Positions 25,925-34,599 of a DNA stretch of 64,000 nt are shown here, piece by piece. Position numbers and translations under genes: made by a program. How positions within the stretch are numbered: the stretch's first letter is position 1; every line of letters starts with the position of its first letter. Under the pieces are notes generated by a model that was not told the origin of the DNA, made no database searches, and was given only the letters and a program-made list of their open reading frames with translations. Origin of the DNA: Uliginosibacterium sp036017065 (GTDB lineage Bacteria; Pseudomonadota; Gammaproteobacteria; Burkholderiales; Rhodocyclaceae); contig NZ_JAYXHR010000001.1 of assembly GCF_036017065.1 (NCBI RefSeq), positions 806,001-870,000 on the forward strand, read 5' to 3'.

Positions 25925-27127
25925 TTACGTCGGCAGGCAGTCGGCCAGCCACTCTATCCAGTGACGAACCGGCAGGTTCGTATCACCGGCAAGATGGGTG
26001 ATACAGCCGATATTCGCACTGGCGATACCGGAGGGCACACCGGCCTGCAAGGCGTCCAGCTTGCGGCGGCGTAGCGCGCCGGCCAGCGTCGGTTGCAGCA
26101 GCGAATAAGCGCCGGCAGAGCCGCAACACAGGTGACTGTCGGCTACCGGGGTCAAACGATAGCCCGCCCCTTCCAGCAGACGCTCCACGCCGCCCTTGAT
26201 GCCCTGCCAGTGCTGCAGGGTACAGGGCGAATGCCAGGCCAGGCTGCGGCCTGCCGCACGACCGGCCACCCGCGGCAACAGCCGGTCGATCTCCTGCAGC
26301 AGCACCTCGGCGATGTCGCGGGTGTGGCCCGCGAGTTCGGCGGCGGCGGGATCGTCCGGCAACAGATGCGCATAGTCGCGCACGAAAGCCCCGCAGCCGG
26401 ACGCGGTCATGACGAATGCTTCATGCCCGGCCGTCGCAGCCTGTGCGGCCAGCGTGCGGGCATCGGCTCGTCCGCCCGCCATGTCGTCGGTATGGAAGCG
26501 CAGCGCGCCGCAGCACTGCCCCGTCAGCTCGACGAGCGAGATGCCGATCGCATCCAGCACGCGCGCCGCGGCAAGGTTGATGGCGGGACGCATCACCGGC
26601 TGCACGCAGCCCCCCAGCACCAGCATGCGCCGCGCGTGACGCGGGGCTGGCCACGCTCCGCCAGCCGGCTCCGGCAGCTTCGCACGCAGGCTGCGTGGCA
26701 GCAGCGGCGCTGCCAGACGGCCGACGTCCAGCACGCGGCGGAAAACGCCGGGTCGCGTCAGCGTCTCGCGCAGGAGGCTGCGCAGCGCCGTCGCCGGCGC
26801 ACTGCGCGGCGCCTGGGCCAAGGCCTCCTTGCGACCGATGTCGAGCAGGTGGCCATAGTCGACGCCCGACGGACAGGTCGTCTCGCAGGCATGGCAGCTC
26901 AGGCAGCGGTCGAGGTGTTCGCGCGTGCGTGCCGTGACGGGCGTGCCCTCCAGCATCTGCTTGATGAGGTAGATGCGCCCGCGCGGGCTGTCCAGCTCAT
27001 CGCCCAGCACCTGGTAGGTCGGACAGGTCGCCAGGCAGAAACCGCAGTGCACGCAGCGTTGCAGGATGTCCTGCGCCTCGTCCCCCTGCGCGGTGTCGCG
27101 GATGAAGCCGGCCAGCTGGACACGCAT
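25925..27127 (-). CDS. glcF: Glycolate oxidase iron-sulfur subunit
   Basis: GlcF is the electron-transfer subunit of the membrane-associated GlcDEF complex, which oxidises glycolate to glyoxylate. Two 4Fe-4S ferredoxin motifs lie in the first 90 residues (CVHCGFCLATCP and CLSCHACETTCP), followed by two cysteine-rich domains (for example QCCGALRFH and CCGSAGAYSLLQP). It has 400 residues, the normal size. ATG 27127 overlaps the glcE stop by one base (TGATG). The frame is open far upstream, but that part lies antiparallel in register over glcE and is not real. Confidence 0.95.
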   Translation of the reverse strand: MRVQLAGFIRDTAQGDEAQDILQRCVHCGFCLATCPTYQVLGDELDSPRGRIYLIKQMLEGTPVTARTREHLDRCLSCHACETTCPSGVDYGHLLDIGRKEALAQAPRSAPATALRSLLRETLTRPGVFRRVLDVGRLAAPLLPRSLRAKLPEPAGGAWPAPRHARRMLVLGGCVQPVMRPAINLAAARVLDAIGISLVELTGQCCGALRFHTDDMAGGRADARTLAAQAATAGHEAFVMTASGCGAFVRDYAHLLPDDPAAAELAGHTRDIAEVLLQEIDRLLPRVAGRAAGRSLAWHSPCTLQHWQGIKGGVERLLEGAGYRLTPVADSHLCCGSAGAYSLLQPTLAGALRRRKLDALQAGVPSGIASANIGCITHLAGDTNLPVRHWIEWLADCLPT

Positions 27128-28191
27128 CAGAACTCCCCGCCCATGCGGCCGGGGTTGAACACGCCTTGCGGATCGAAGGCACGCCGCAAGCGGCGATGCA
27201 GGGCGGCCATCGGGCCCTGCAGTGGCTCGAAGCTCGCCACCCCCGGCGCACGGTTGCGCCAGCACTGCGCGTGCCCACCCACCGCGCTCACCGCAGCGCG
27301 CAGCGCAGCCGCCGGCATGTCGCTGCGCAACCATCGCAGGCCACCGTGCCATTCCATGAGCATTTCCCCCTGCAGCGGCAATGATGCCGTCGTGCCCGGC
27401 ACGGCCAAGCGCCACAGTGCCTGCGTGCCGCCCGCGAAGAAAGGCAGGCGCTGGTCGCGTAGCGCCTGCCAGTAGCCTGCCGCCTCCACCTCTCCCACGA
27501 CCTCTCCGCCCGTCACGGCCTGTGCCGCGCGCAGCGAAGCCTCCGTCCCGGACAGGCGCAGGTGTGCCAGGCCAGCCTGCCAGGCCGTGGCGGACAGCGG
27601 CAAGGGCTGGCCTGCAAGGCGGTTGAAGCGCTCGATCGCCGCGGCTTCCGTCAGCTCCAGCCTCAGGGTCAGCTCCAGCGGCGGGCGTGGCATCGTCCGT
27701 ACCGACACCTGCGCAATCAAGCCCAGCGTCCCCCAGGCCCCTGCCATCAGGCGCGAGACATCGAAGCCGGCCACGTTCTTCATGACGCGACCACCGAACT
27801 GCAGCCACTGGCCTTGGCCGTCGATCAGGCCGATGCCCAGCAGGTGGTCACGCACGGCGCCCGCCTGCACGCGACGCGGACCGGACAACCCGCTGGCGAC
27901 CATGCCACCGATGGTGGCGCCGGGAAACGCAGGCGGCTCGAACGCCAGCATCTGCCCATGCGCCGCCAGCAGCGTGGTGACCTCGTCCAGCGAGGTGCCG
28001 GCACGCACGCTGATCACCAGTTCGGCCGGATCGTAGTCGATGACGCCGGCGTACCCGCGGGTGTCCAGCAGGTCGCCCTGCAACACGTCGCCGAGGAAGC
28101 TCTTGCTGCCACCGCCGACGATGCGCATCGCGCGACCGCTCCTTGCGGCTTCGCGCACCTGCTCGCACCAGCGCCGTGGCAAGGATTCCAT
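27127..28191 (-). CDS. glcE: Glycolate oxidase FAD-binding subunit
   Basis: GlcE is the second flavoprotein subunit of glycolate oxidase. The 354-residue protein has the PCMH-type FAD domain: RIVGGGSKSFLGD near the N-terminus, and FEPPAFPGATIGGMVASG with NVAGFDVSRLMAGAWGTLG later. The stop of glcD and start of glcE share one base at 28191, and glcE shares one with glcF, so the three are translated as a coupled unit. The length agrees with E. coli GlcE (350). Confidence 0.95.
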   Translation of the reverse strand: MESLPRRWCEQVREAARSGRAMRIVGGGSKSFLGDVLQGDLLDTRGYAGVIDYDPAELVISVRAGTSLDEVTTLLAAHGQMLAFEPPAFPGATIGGMVASGLSGPRRVQAGAVRDHLLGIGLIDGQGQWLQFGGRVMKNVAGFDVSRLMAGAWGTLGLIAQVSVRTMPRPPLELTLRLELTEAAAIERFNRLAGQPLPLSATAWQAGLAHLRLSGTEASLRAAQAVTGGEVVGEVEAAGYWQALRDQRLPFFAGGTQALWRLAVPGTTASLPLQGEMLMEWHGGLRWLRSDMPAAALRAAVSAVGGHAQCWRNRAPGVASFEPLQGPMAALHRRLRRAFDPQGVFNPGRMGGEF

Positions 28192-29687
28192 CAGAACCTC
28201 GGCAGGCCGGGATGGGTGACGGCATCACCGCGCACATGCTGCATGCCGTACTCGGCACAGCGGTTCAGCGTGGGGATGGCCTTGCCGGGATTCAGCAGGC
28301 CCTGTCCGTCGAAGGCCAGCTTCACGCGGAAGAAGCTCTCCAGCTCCGCCTCGTTGAACTGCGCGCACATCGCGCCCAGCTTCTCGACGCCGACGCCGTG
28401 CTCGCCACTGACCGTGCCGCCGAGTTCGACGGAGTGACGCAGGATGGCCTCGCCGAATTCCTCGGCCCGCCCCTGCTCACCCGGCTGGCTGGCATCGAAG
28501 AGGATCAGCGGATGCAGGTTGCCATCACCCGCATGGAACACGTTGAGACAGCGCAGCCCGTAGCGTTGCGCCATGAGGGCGATGCTCTCCAGCATCTCGC
28601 CCAGGCGCTTGCGCGGGATCGTGCCGTCCATGCAGTAGTAATCCGCCGCCAGCCGGCCGGCGGCCGGGAAGGCTGCCTTGCGTCCGGCCCAGAAGCGCAG
28701 GCGCTCGGCTTCGTCGCGCGACACCCGGATGTCATGGGCACCATGCGCCTGCAGCACCTGGCGGATCTGCGCGATCTCGTCCTCCACCGCCTCCGGCGTG
28801 CCGTCGGACTCGACCAGCAGGATCGCCTCGGCATCCAGCGGGTATCCGGCATGCACGAATTCCTCCACTGCCGCGGTGGCCGCCTTGTCCATCATCTCCA
28901 TGCCGGCCGGGATGATGCCGGCGGAAATCACGCCGGCCACCGCTTCGCCCGCACGCACCACGGAGCCGAAGCTGGCGAGCACGCAGCGCGCGGTCTGCGG
29001 CAAGGGCAGCAGGCGCACCGTCACCTCGGTGACCACTGCCAGCATGCCCTCCGAGCCGATCACCAGCGCCAGCAGGTCCAGCCCGGGCGAATCCAGCGCG
29101 TGGCTGCCGAACTCCAGCACTTCGCCGTCGATGGACAGCGCGCGCACCCGCATCACGTTGTGCAGGGTCAGGCCGTATTTCAGGCAATGCACGCCGCCGG
29201 CGTTCTCCGCCACGTTGCCGCCGATGGTGCAGGCGATCTGCGAACTGGGGTCCGGCGCGTAGTACAGGCCGTGCGGCTTCGCGGCCTCGGAGATCGACAG
29301 GTTGCGCACGCCGGGCTGCACGACCGCCAGTCGCGCCAGCGGGTCCAGGCTGACGATGCGGTTGAGCCGCGCCAGCGACATCAGCACGCCCTGTGCGTGA
29401 GGCATCGCACCGCCGGACAGGCCGGTGCCCGCGCCGCGCGCCACCACCGGCACGCCGAGTTCGGCGCAGATGCGCAGCACTGCCTGTACCTGCGCCTCGT
29501 CCTGCGGGAGCACCACCGCCAGCGGCATCCGCCTGTACGTGGCGAGGCCGTCGCATTCGTATGGCCGTACCGACTCGTCGTCGACCAGCACGGCATCGGC
29601 CGGGAGCGCGCGGCGCAGGCGTTGCGCCAGCAGCGCGCGGTCCACCGCGGCAAATTCCCGACTGGCGCGCAGGCTGTCCGGGTTCAT
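28191..29687 (-). CDS. glcD: Glycolate oxidase FAD-linked subunit
   Basis: GlcD is the catalytic FAD subunit. Its 498 residues include the FAD-binding PCMH domain (VVARGAGTGLSGGAMPH, then IGGNVAENAGGVHCLKYG) and the C-terminal FAD-oxidase domain ending in GEHGVGVEKL and GLLNPGKAIP. It is the first gene of glcDEF. No glcC regulator, glcB or glcG is adjacent, so regulation and the malate synthase step must be sought elsewhere. Glycolate is typically released by algae and plants, which fits a plant-associated or freshwater life. Confidence 0.96.
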   Translation of the reverse strand: MNPDSLRASREFAAVDRALLAQRLRRALPADAVLVDDESVRPYECDGLATYRRMPLAVVLPQDEAQVQAVLRICAELGVPVVARGAGTGLSGGAMPHAQGVLMSLARLNRIVSLDPLARLAVVQPGVRNLSISEAAKPHGLYYAPDPSSQIACTIGGNVAENAGGVHCLKYGLTLHNVMRVRALSIDGEVLEFGSHALDSPGLDLLALVIGSEGMLAVVTEVTVRLLPLPQTARCVLASFGSVVRAGEAVAGVISAGIIPAGMEMMDKAATAAVEEFVHAGYPLDAEAILLVESDGTPEAVEDEIAQIRQVLQAHGAHDIRVSRDEAERLRFWAGRKAAFPAAGRLAADYYCMDGTIPRKRLGEMLESIALMAQRYGLRCLNVFHAGDGNLHPLILFDASQPGEQGRAEEFGEAILRHSVELGGTVSGEHGVGVEKLGAMCAQFNEAELESFFRVKLAFDGQGLLNPGKAIPTLNRCAEYGMQHVRGDAVTHPGLPRF

Positions 29688-29711
29688 GGCGGTTGCGTGA
29701 TGGCGATTACG

Positions 29712-30098
29712 TCAGAGCGCCGCCACCATCAGGCGGAAGCAGGCCAGCGTGCCGATGCCCCACACCAGCGAACGCAGGGCATGAACGTCGGCGAGGTAGC
29801 AGATCACGTAAGCCACGCGCGCAGCCACGAAGACCAGTGCCCAGGTGTCGATGGTCGCTTGCGGTACGCCGGCCTGGGTCGCCATCAGCACGCCGGCGAG
29901 GATCAGCGGCAAGGCCTCCCAGCTGTTCTGCTGCGCCCAGTTGGCACGCTTCGGCCACCCGTCGAGCTGGGCCAGGCCTTCGCGTGGCTTGCGGTTGTTG
30001 TAGCGCTGGCCCAGCACCTGCCCGCCCGCCTTGGCAGCGAGGGTCAGCAGCAGGGGACTGAGCGCGGCGAATATGAGGCAGGCGTAGGCAATGTTCAT
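29712..30098 (-). CDS. MAPEG-family membrane protein
   Basis: The 128-residue protein has four hydrophobic helices and the pattern of MAPEG proteins: NNRKPREGL after helix 1, then RANWAQQNSWEALPL with a conserved Asn/Glu, and RVAYVICYLAD in helix 3. Eukaryotic members handle glutathione or leukotrienes; bacterial roles are mostly unknown. It sits between murI and glcD in the same direction, with 24 bases to the glcD start, so it may be co-transcribed with glcDEF. Confidence 0.82.
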   Translation of the reverse strand: MNIAYACLIFAALSPLLLTLAAKAGGQVLGQRYNNRKPREGLAQLDGWPKRANWAQQNSWEALPLILAGVLMATQAGVPQATIDTWALVFVAARVAYVICYLADVHALRSLVWGIGTLACFRLMVAAL

Positions 30099-30203
30099 GG
30101 GCGTCCGGCGTGGCGGTCAGGAAATGACAGCCAGCTTACGTCCAGCCACCCTGCCCTGTCAGCCGGACAAGCCCGCATTTGCACGCAGGCAAACCACTAC
30201 ACG

Positions 30204-31010
30204 TCAGAGAGCGTCGGGCAACGTCTCGATGGCGGGCGTGCTGCCCAGCAGGCTGGCGATGGATTGCGCCGTCTGCTGCGGATCACCCGAAGTCCATACC
30301 CGCAGCGGCGCGGCTACCTGCGTGGCGGGCGCCAGCAGGTCGGCCGACAGCAGACGGCGCTGCAGATGCGCCGCCACGGCGCCACCGGTGTCGATGACGG
30401 CCACCGAAGGCCCCACGATGGCCTCGACCTGCTCGCGCAGGAAGACGTAATGCGTGCAGCCCAGCACCACGACATCCGCACCATCGTCCAGCAAGGGTTG
30501 CAGGTGGGAATGGAGCAGCGTGCGAAGGGCCGGGCTGTCGAAGTCGCCGCGCTCGACGAACTCCACCAGGCCGACACCGGGCCGCGTCACCACCTTCACA
30601 TCGTGCGCGAAGTTGTCCAGCAAGGCGGCGAAGCGCGCGCTCGCCAGCGTACCGGTGGTGGCCAGCACACCGACCACGCCGCCACGCGTCGCCGCGGCAG
30701 CCGGTTTGACGGCCGGCTCCATGGCGATCAGCGGCACATCGGGCCAGCGTTCGCGCAGAGTGGCCGCAGCCGCAGCGGTGGCGGTATTGCAGGCCAGCAC
30801 TAGCGCCTTGGCGCCCTGCTCCAGTAAGAAATGCGCAATCTTCAGCGAGCGCTCGCGGATGAAGTCCTGCGATTTTTCGCCGTAGGGGGCGAAGCCGGAA
30901 TCCGCCACGTAGAGCATGGACTCCTGCGGCAGGCGGGCGCCGATCTCGCGCAGCACGGACAGACCGCCGAGACCGGAGTCGAAGACGCCGATGGGGCGCG
31001 GGTCGCTCAT
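30204..31010 (-). CDS. murI: Glutamate racemase
   Basis: MurI converts L- to D-glutamate for peptidoglycan synthesis. The 268-residue protein shows the catalytic cysteines in LACNTATAAAA and LGCTHYVFL, plus the N-terminal IGVFDSGLGGLSVLRE. ATG at 31010 (MSDPRPIGV) is preferred to an in-frame upstream codon at 31040. It lies downstream of purB in the same direction with a REP-like palindrome between. Confidence 0.96.
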   Translation of the reverse strand: MSDPRPIGVFDSGLGGLSVLREIGARLPQESMLYVADSGFAPYGEKSQDFIRERSLKIAHFLLEQGAKALVLACNTATAAAAATLRERWPDVPLIAMEPAVKPAAAATRGGVVGVLATTGTLASARFAALLDNFAHDVKVVTRPGVGLVEFVERGDFDSPALRTLLHSHLQPLLDDGADVVVLGCTHYVFLREQVEAIVGPSVAVIDTGGAVAAHLQRRLLSADLLAPATQVAAPLRVWTSGDPQQTAQSIASLLGSTPAIETLPDAL

Positions 31011-31090
31011 CGGGCTATCACCACGCCGGTGAAGACGCACTCAGAACAGAAGAAGAACGCGGTCGGACATCCCCTGCCACGACGCCCAAA

Positions 31091-31127
31091 GTCACTGGGC
31101 TCCTGCTTCCGCAGGAGCGACGGATTC
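31091..31127 (+). repeat. REP-like palindrome, type 1 copy B
   Basis: Its stem is GCTCCTGC/GCAGGAGC with loop TTCC, flanked by CACTGGG and CGACGG. It is a diverged copy of the unit near 16.7 kb with compensatory stem changes. It sits between purB and murI. Confidence 0.75.
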
Positions 31128-31156
31128 GTGAGGAGCACGGACAGGGTTTTTCCTCG

Positions 31157-32524
31157 TCAGATAGCTTTGGCCAGCTTCACCGCGTCGCCGACGTAGCTCG
31201 CCGGCGTCATCTGCATCAGGCGCTGCTTGTCGGCCTCCGGAATCTCCAGGGTCAGCACGAAGGCCTGCAGCGCTTCCTTGCTGATGCCGGCACCGCGCGT
31301 CAGGGCCTTGAGCTTCTCGTACGGCTCCTCGATGGCGAAGCGGCGCATCACCGTCTGGATCGGCTCGGCCAGCACTTCCCAGGCGGCGTCGATGTCTTCC
31401 GCCACGCGGGCCGGGTTGGCTTCCAGCTTGTTGAGGCCACGCAGGCAGGACTCGAAGCCGAGCACGGTATGACCGAAGGCCACGCCCATGTTGCGCAGGA
31501 CGGTGGAGTCGGTCAGGTCGCGCTGCATGCGCGAGATGGGCAGCTTTTCGCTGAAGTGACGCAGCGTGGCGTTCGCGACGCCGAAGTTGCCTTCGGCATT
31601 CTCGAAGTCGATCGGGTTCACCTTGTGCGGCATCGTCGAGCTGCCGACTTCGCCGGCCTTCAGCTTCTGCTTGAAAAAGCCCAGCGAGATGTACATCCAG
31701 ATGTCGCGGCAGGCGTCGATCAGCATGGTGTTGGCGCGGGCGATGGCGTCGAACAGCTCGGCCATCGCGTCATGCGGCTCGATCTGGATGGTGTACGGGT
31801 TGAAGGTGAGGCCCAGCGACTCGATGAAGCGCTGGTTGTTGGCCGCCCAGTCGATGTCCGGGTAGGCGGACAGGTGGGCGTTGTAGTTGCCGACCGCGCC
31901 GTTGAACTTGGCGGTCATCTCCACGGCGGCGATGCTCTTGCGGGCGCGCTTCAGGCGGTAGGCGATGTTGGCCATCTCCTTGCCCAGCGTGGTCGGGCTG
32001 GCCGGCTGGCCGTGGGTGCGCGACAGCATGGGGATCTCGGCTAGCTGGTGGGCGAGTTCGACAAAACGGGCGATGACCTTGTCCAGTGCCGGCAGCAGGG
32101 CCACGTCGCGGCCATCGCGCAGCATCAGCGCATGCGAGACGTTGTTGATGTCTTCCGAGGTGCAGGCGAAGTGGATGAACTCGCTGACCTTCACCACTTC
32201 CGCGTTGTCGGCGAAGCGGCGCTTCAGCCAGTACTCCATGGCCTTCACGTCGTGGTTGGTGGTGGCCTCGATATCCTTCACGGCCTGCGCGTCGGCTTCC
32301 GAGAAGCCGGCGATCACCGCATCGATCTCGGCCAGCGTGGCGGCGGAGAACGGCGCCACTTCCGGCACGGCCTTTTCGGCCGCCAGCGCCTTGAGCCACT
32401 CCAGCTCGACGCGGATGCGGTGGCGGATCAGGCCGTACTCGCTGAAATAGGGGCGCAGGCTGTCGCCCTTGCTGGCGTAACGGCCGTCCAGCGGCGACAG
32501 GGCGGTGAGGGCATTCAGGCTCAT
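31157..32524 (-). CDS. purB: Adenylosuccinate lyase
   Basis: PurB splits SAICAR and adenylosuccinate in purine synthesis. The 455-residue protein begins MSLNALTALSPLDGRYASKG and has the fumarase-superfamily signature GSSTMPHKVNPIDFENAEGN with the catalytic serine, plus TSEDINN and TTNHDVKAMEY. These features and length match the E. coli-type (456 residues) subfamily. ATG 32524 has AGAAG six bases upstream. A TATAAT lies 55 bases before the start on the minus strand. Confidence 0.97.
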   Translation of the reverse strand: MSLNALTALSPLDGRYASKGDSLRPYFSEYGLIRHRIRVELEWLKALAAEKAVPEVAPFSAATLAEIDAVIAGFSEADAQAVKDIEATTNHDVKAMEYWLKRRFADNAEVVKVSEFIHFACTSEDINNVSHALMLRDGRDVALLPALDKVIARFVELAHQLAEIPMLSRTHGQPASPTTLGKEMANIAYRLKRARKSIAAVEMTAKFNGAVGNYNAHLSAYPDIDWAANNQRFIESLGLTFNPYTIQIEPHDAMAELFDAIARANTMLIDACRDIWMYISLGFFKQKLKAGEVGSSTMPHKVNPIDFENAEGNFGVANATLRHFSEKLPISRMQRDLTDSTVLRNMGVAFGHTVLGFESCLRGLNKLEANPARVAEDIDAAWEVLAEPIQTVMRRFAIEEPYEKLKALTRGAGISKEALQAFVLTLEIPEADKQRLMQMTPASYVGDAVKLAKAI

Positions 32525-32578
32525 GGTTCTTCTCGTGGAGCACCGGAAACGGCGCGCATGAAAACAGGAAAGGGCAGA

Positions 32579-32584
32579 ATTATA
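32579..32584 (-). promoter_or_regulatory. -10 box upstream of purB
   Basis: A perfect TATAAT on the minus strand, 55 bases before purB. The -35 position reads CAGGTC and is weak. No operator was recognised. Confidence 0.45.
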
Positions 32585-32649
32585 CGCTCCGGCACCGCCC
32601 AGACCTGAGTACTGGCCGGGCCCCACTGCACCCCTTCAGCCTGCACGGA

Positions 32650-34599
32650 ATGCTGGACGACATGCCGAACCGTCTGTTGCGCTATACCTGCCTGCTCCCT
32701 CCGCTGGCCTCGCGCCCGGCCGCCCTGCTCCTGCTGGCCCTGTGCAGCCTGACCAGCGCCTGCACCCTGGTGCGCCTGCGCGAGGAGGCTGCCGCCATCG
32801 ACACGGCCACCGTGCTGGTGGGCACCGTCCAGCCCGTCCATTCATGCGCCGGACCGATCCAGGTGCTGGCGCTCGACATGGACGACAGGACGCAGTCCGT
32901 CCCGCCCGGCCCACACATCGCCCACCACACCCGCCTGTTCGCGCCCGGCGGCTACGAGCTGATCGTGCCGAGGGGGCGCTACACCGTGCTGGCTTTCTGC
33001 GACGCCAACGACAACCTGCGCCACGACCCGGGCGAGGACGCAGGCTGGACCGATCCCGCCAGCCCGCTGGCAGCCTCCGGCGACGGCGTGATCATCGGCA
33101 ACGACCTTACGCTCGCCTACAAGCTGCTGCCCACCGCCTGGGCGGGCCTGCAGGTGCCGCCCTCGCCGTTCGGCACGCACAGCGCGCGGGCCGGTGCCAT
33201 CGCCGCGCTGGACACGCCGGCCTTCTCTGCGGAACAGGGGGTGCGTGGCTACTGGGCGCCACTGAGCTTCTACCGCGAGCTGGGCGGCAACATCTATTTC
33301 CTGGAACCCTACGACCCGAAGCGCATCCCGGTGCTGTTCATCCACGGCGCAGCCGGCTCGCCGCAGGACTGGCGCGACTTCTTCTCGCGGCTGGACCGCA
33401 GCCGCTACCAGGCCTGGTTCTTCTACTACCCGTCCGGCACCTCGCTGGAATCCACCTCCAACCTGCTGTACTGGAAGCTCTACAACCTGCAGGCGGAGTA
33501 CAGCTTCCAGCAGGTGGTGTTCACCGCGCACAGCATGGGCGGCCTGGTGGCGCGCGATTTCCTGACGCGTCACGCGACGCAGCTGCCGTTCAGCATCCCG
33601 CTGTTCGTCAGCCTGTCCACGCCCTGGGCCGGCGAGGCGCGCGCGGAATCCGGCGTGCGCAATTCGCCCGCCGCGGTGCCGTCCTGGTACGACATGCGCC
33701 CCGAAGGCCCTTTCCTGCAGGGCCTGTTCCAGCGCCCCCTGCCCGACAACACCCGCTACTACCTGTTCTTCGGCCACCAGGGCAGCCCCGGCCTGTTCCG
33801 CCCGAACAACGACGGCGCGGTGACACTGGAAAGCCAGTTGCGCACCAGCGCGCAGGACGAGGCGCGCATGACCTTCGGCTTCAACGAGGACCACACCAGC
33901 ATCCTGCGTTCGGCGGCGGTCTTCGAGCGCTATGCCGCAGTGCTGAAGAACGCGACCGGCGCGCAGCAGGACGGCAACCAGGGGAACGTCCAGGTCACCC
34001 TGCTGGATGCGGCCGGCACGCCGTTCGTGCCGGCGGAAGCACTGTTGCAACTGGAGCCGGAGGGTGCCGGCGGCGAGCGGCTCACGCTGTCGATCGGCCG
34101 CCTCAGCAATGCGAAGGTGCTCGGGCCGATCCCCACAGGCCGCTATCGCGCGCGTGCCTTCTCCTATGGCTATGCGACCGACACCCCGTCGCAGAGCATC
34201 GAAGTCCGCGCCGACCAGACCCTGGCGCTGCAATTCCGGATGCGGCCACAAGGCGTGCTGTGGGGCTTCATCGGCAGGCCGGTGCAGGCCGCGCAACGCA
34301 CACCCGCCGGCTACCTTCGCCCGGCCGACACGACGGTGAGCATCCGTCGCATCACCTTGAGCGGCGCGGGCGTCCAGCGCGTCCTCACGCCGAGCAGCAC
34401 GACGACGGCCGACAGCGTGGAGCGCTACCTGGCCGGGCAGGACGAAGCGCAAGGACCGCACTTCTCCTTCGTCGGCCTGCCGGCGGGTGACTACGAATTG
34501 CTGATCGAGGCGGAAGGCTACGCGCCGTCGCGCACCCGGCACCGCGTCACACCGGGGCAGGTTTCGCAGAACGCGATGATCCTGCTCAACCGTTCGTAG
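32650..34599 (+). CDS. Lipoprotein alpha/beta hydrolase with C-terminal regulatory-like repeats
   Basis: The 649-residue protein has a lipoprotein signal: a basic start, hydrophobic LLLLALCSLTSAC and predicted lipidated Cys38. An Ig-like region (about 50-165, including FCDANDNLRHDPGEDAGW) precedes an alpha/beta hydrolase (about 220-430) with oxyanion segment LFIHGAAGSPQDW and nucleophile Ser295 in AHSMGG. A candidate catalytic His is in FNEDHTSIL. The last 200 residues contain two carboxypeptidase-regulatory-like beta units (for example GLPAGDYELLIEAEGYAP). It resembles cell-surface esterases or lipases; the substrate is unknown. Its 3' end overlaps the convergent glycosyltransferase gene by 14 bases. 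An alternative start is ATG at 32662. Confidence 0.8.
   Translation: MLDDMPNRLLRYTCLLPPLASRPAALLLLALCSLTSACTLVRLREEAAAIDTATVLVGTVQPVHSCAGPIQVLALDMDDRTQSVPPGPHIAHHTRLFAPGGYELIVPRGRYTVLAFCDANDNLRHDPGEDAGWTDPASPLAASGDGVIIGNDLTLAYKLLPTAWAGLQVPPSPFGTHSARAGAIAALDTPAFSAEQGVRGYWAPLSFYRELGGNIYFLEPYDPKRIPVLFIHGAAGSPQDWRDFFSRLDRSRYQAWFFYYPSGTSLESTSNLLYWKLYNLQAEYSFQQVVFTAHSMGGLVARDFLTRHATQLPFSIPLFVSLSTPWAGEARAESGVRNSPAAVPSWYDMRPEGPFLQGLFQRPLPDNTRYYLFFGHQGSPGLFRPNNDGAVTLESQLRTSAQDEARMTFGFNEDHTSILRSAAVFERYAAVLKNATGAQQDGNQGNVQVTLLDAAGTPFVPAEALLQLEPEGAGGERLTLSIGRLSNAKVLGPIPTGRYRARAFSYGYATDTPSQSIEVRADQTLALQFRMRPQGVLWGFIGRPVQAAQRTPAGYLRPADTTVSIRRITLSGAGVQRVLTPSSTTTADSVERYLAGQDEAQGPHFSFVGLPAGDYELLIEAEGYAPSRTRHRVTPGQVSQNAMILLNRS

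Noticed and set aside
25925..27808. Long version of glcF starting at 27808.
   Set aside because: The extra 227 residues overlap glcE in another frame; the true start is ATG 27127, coupled to the glcE stop.
28143..30803. An 886-codon plus-strand frame over glcD, MAPEG and murI.
   Set aside because: It spans three separate real genes on the other strand, with His/Arg-rich composition typical of shadows.
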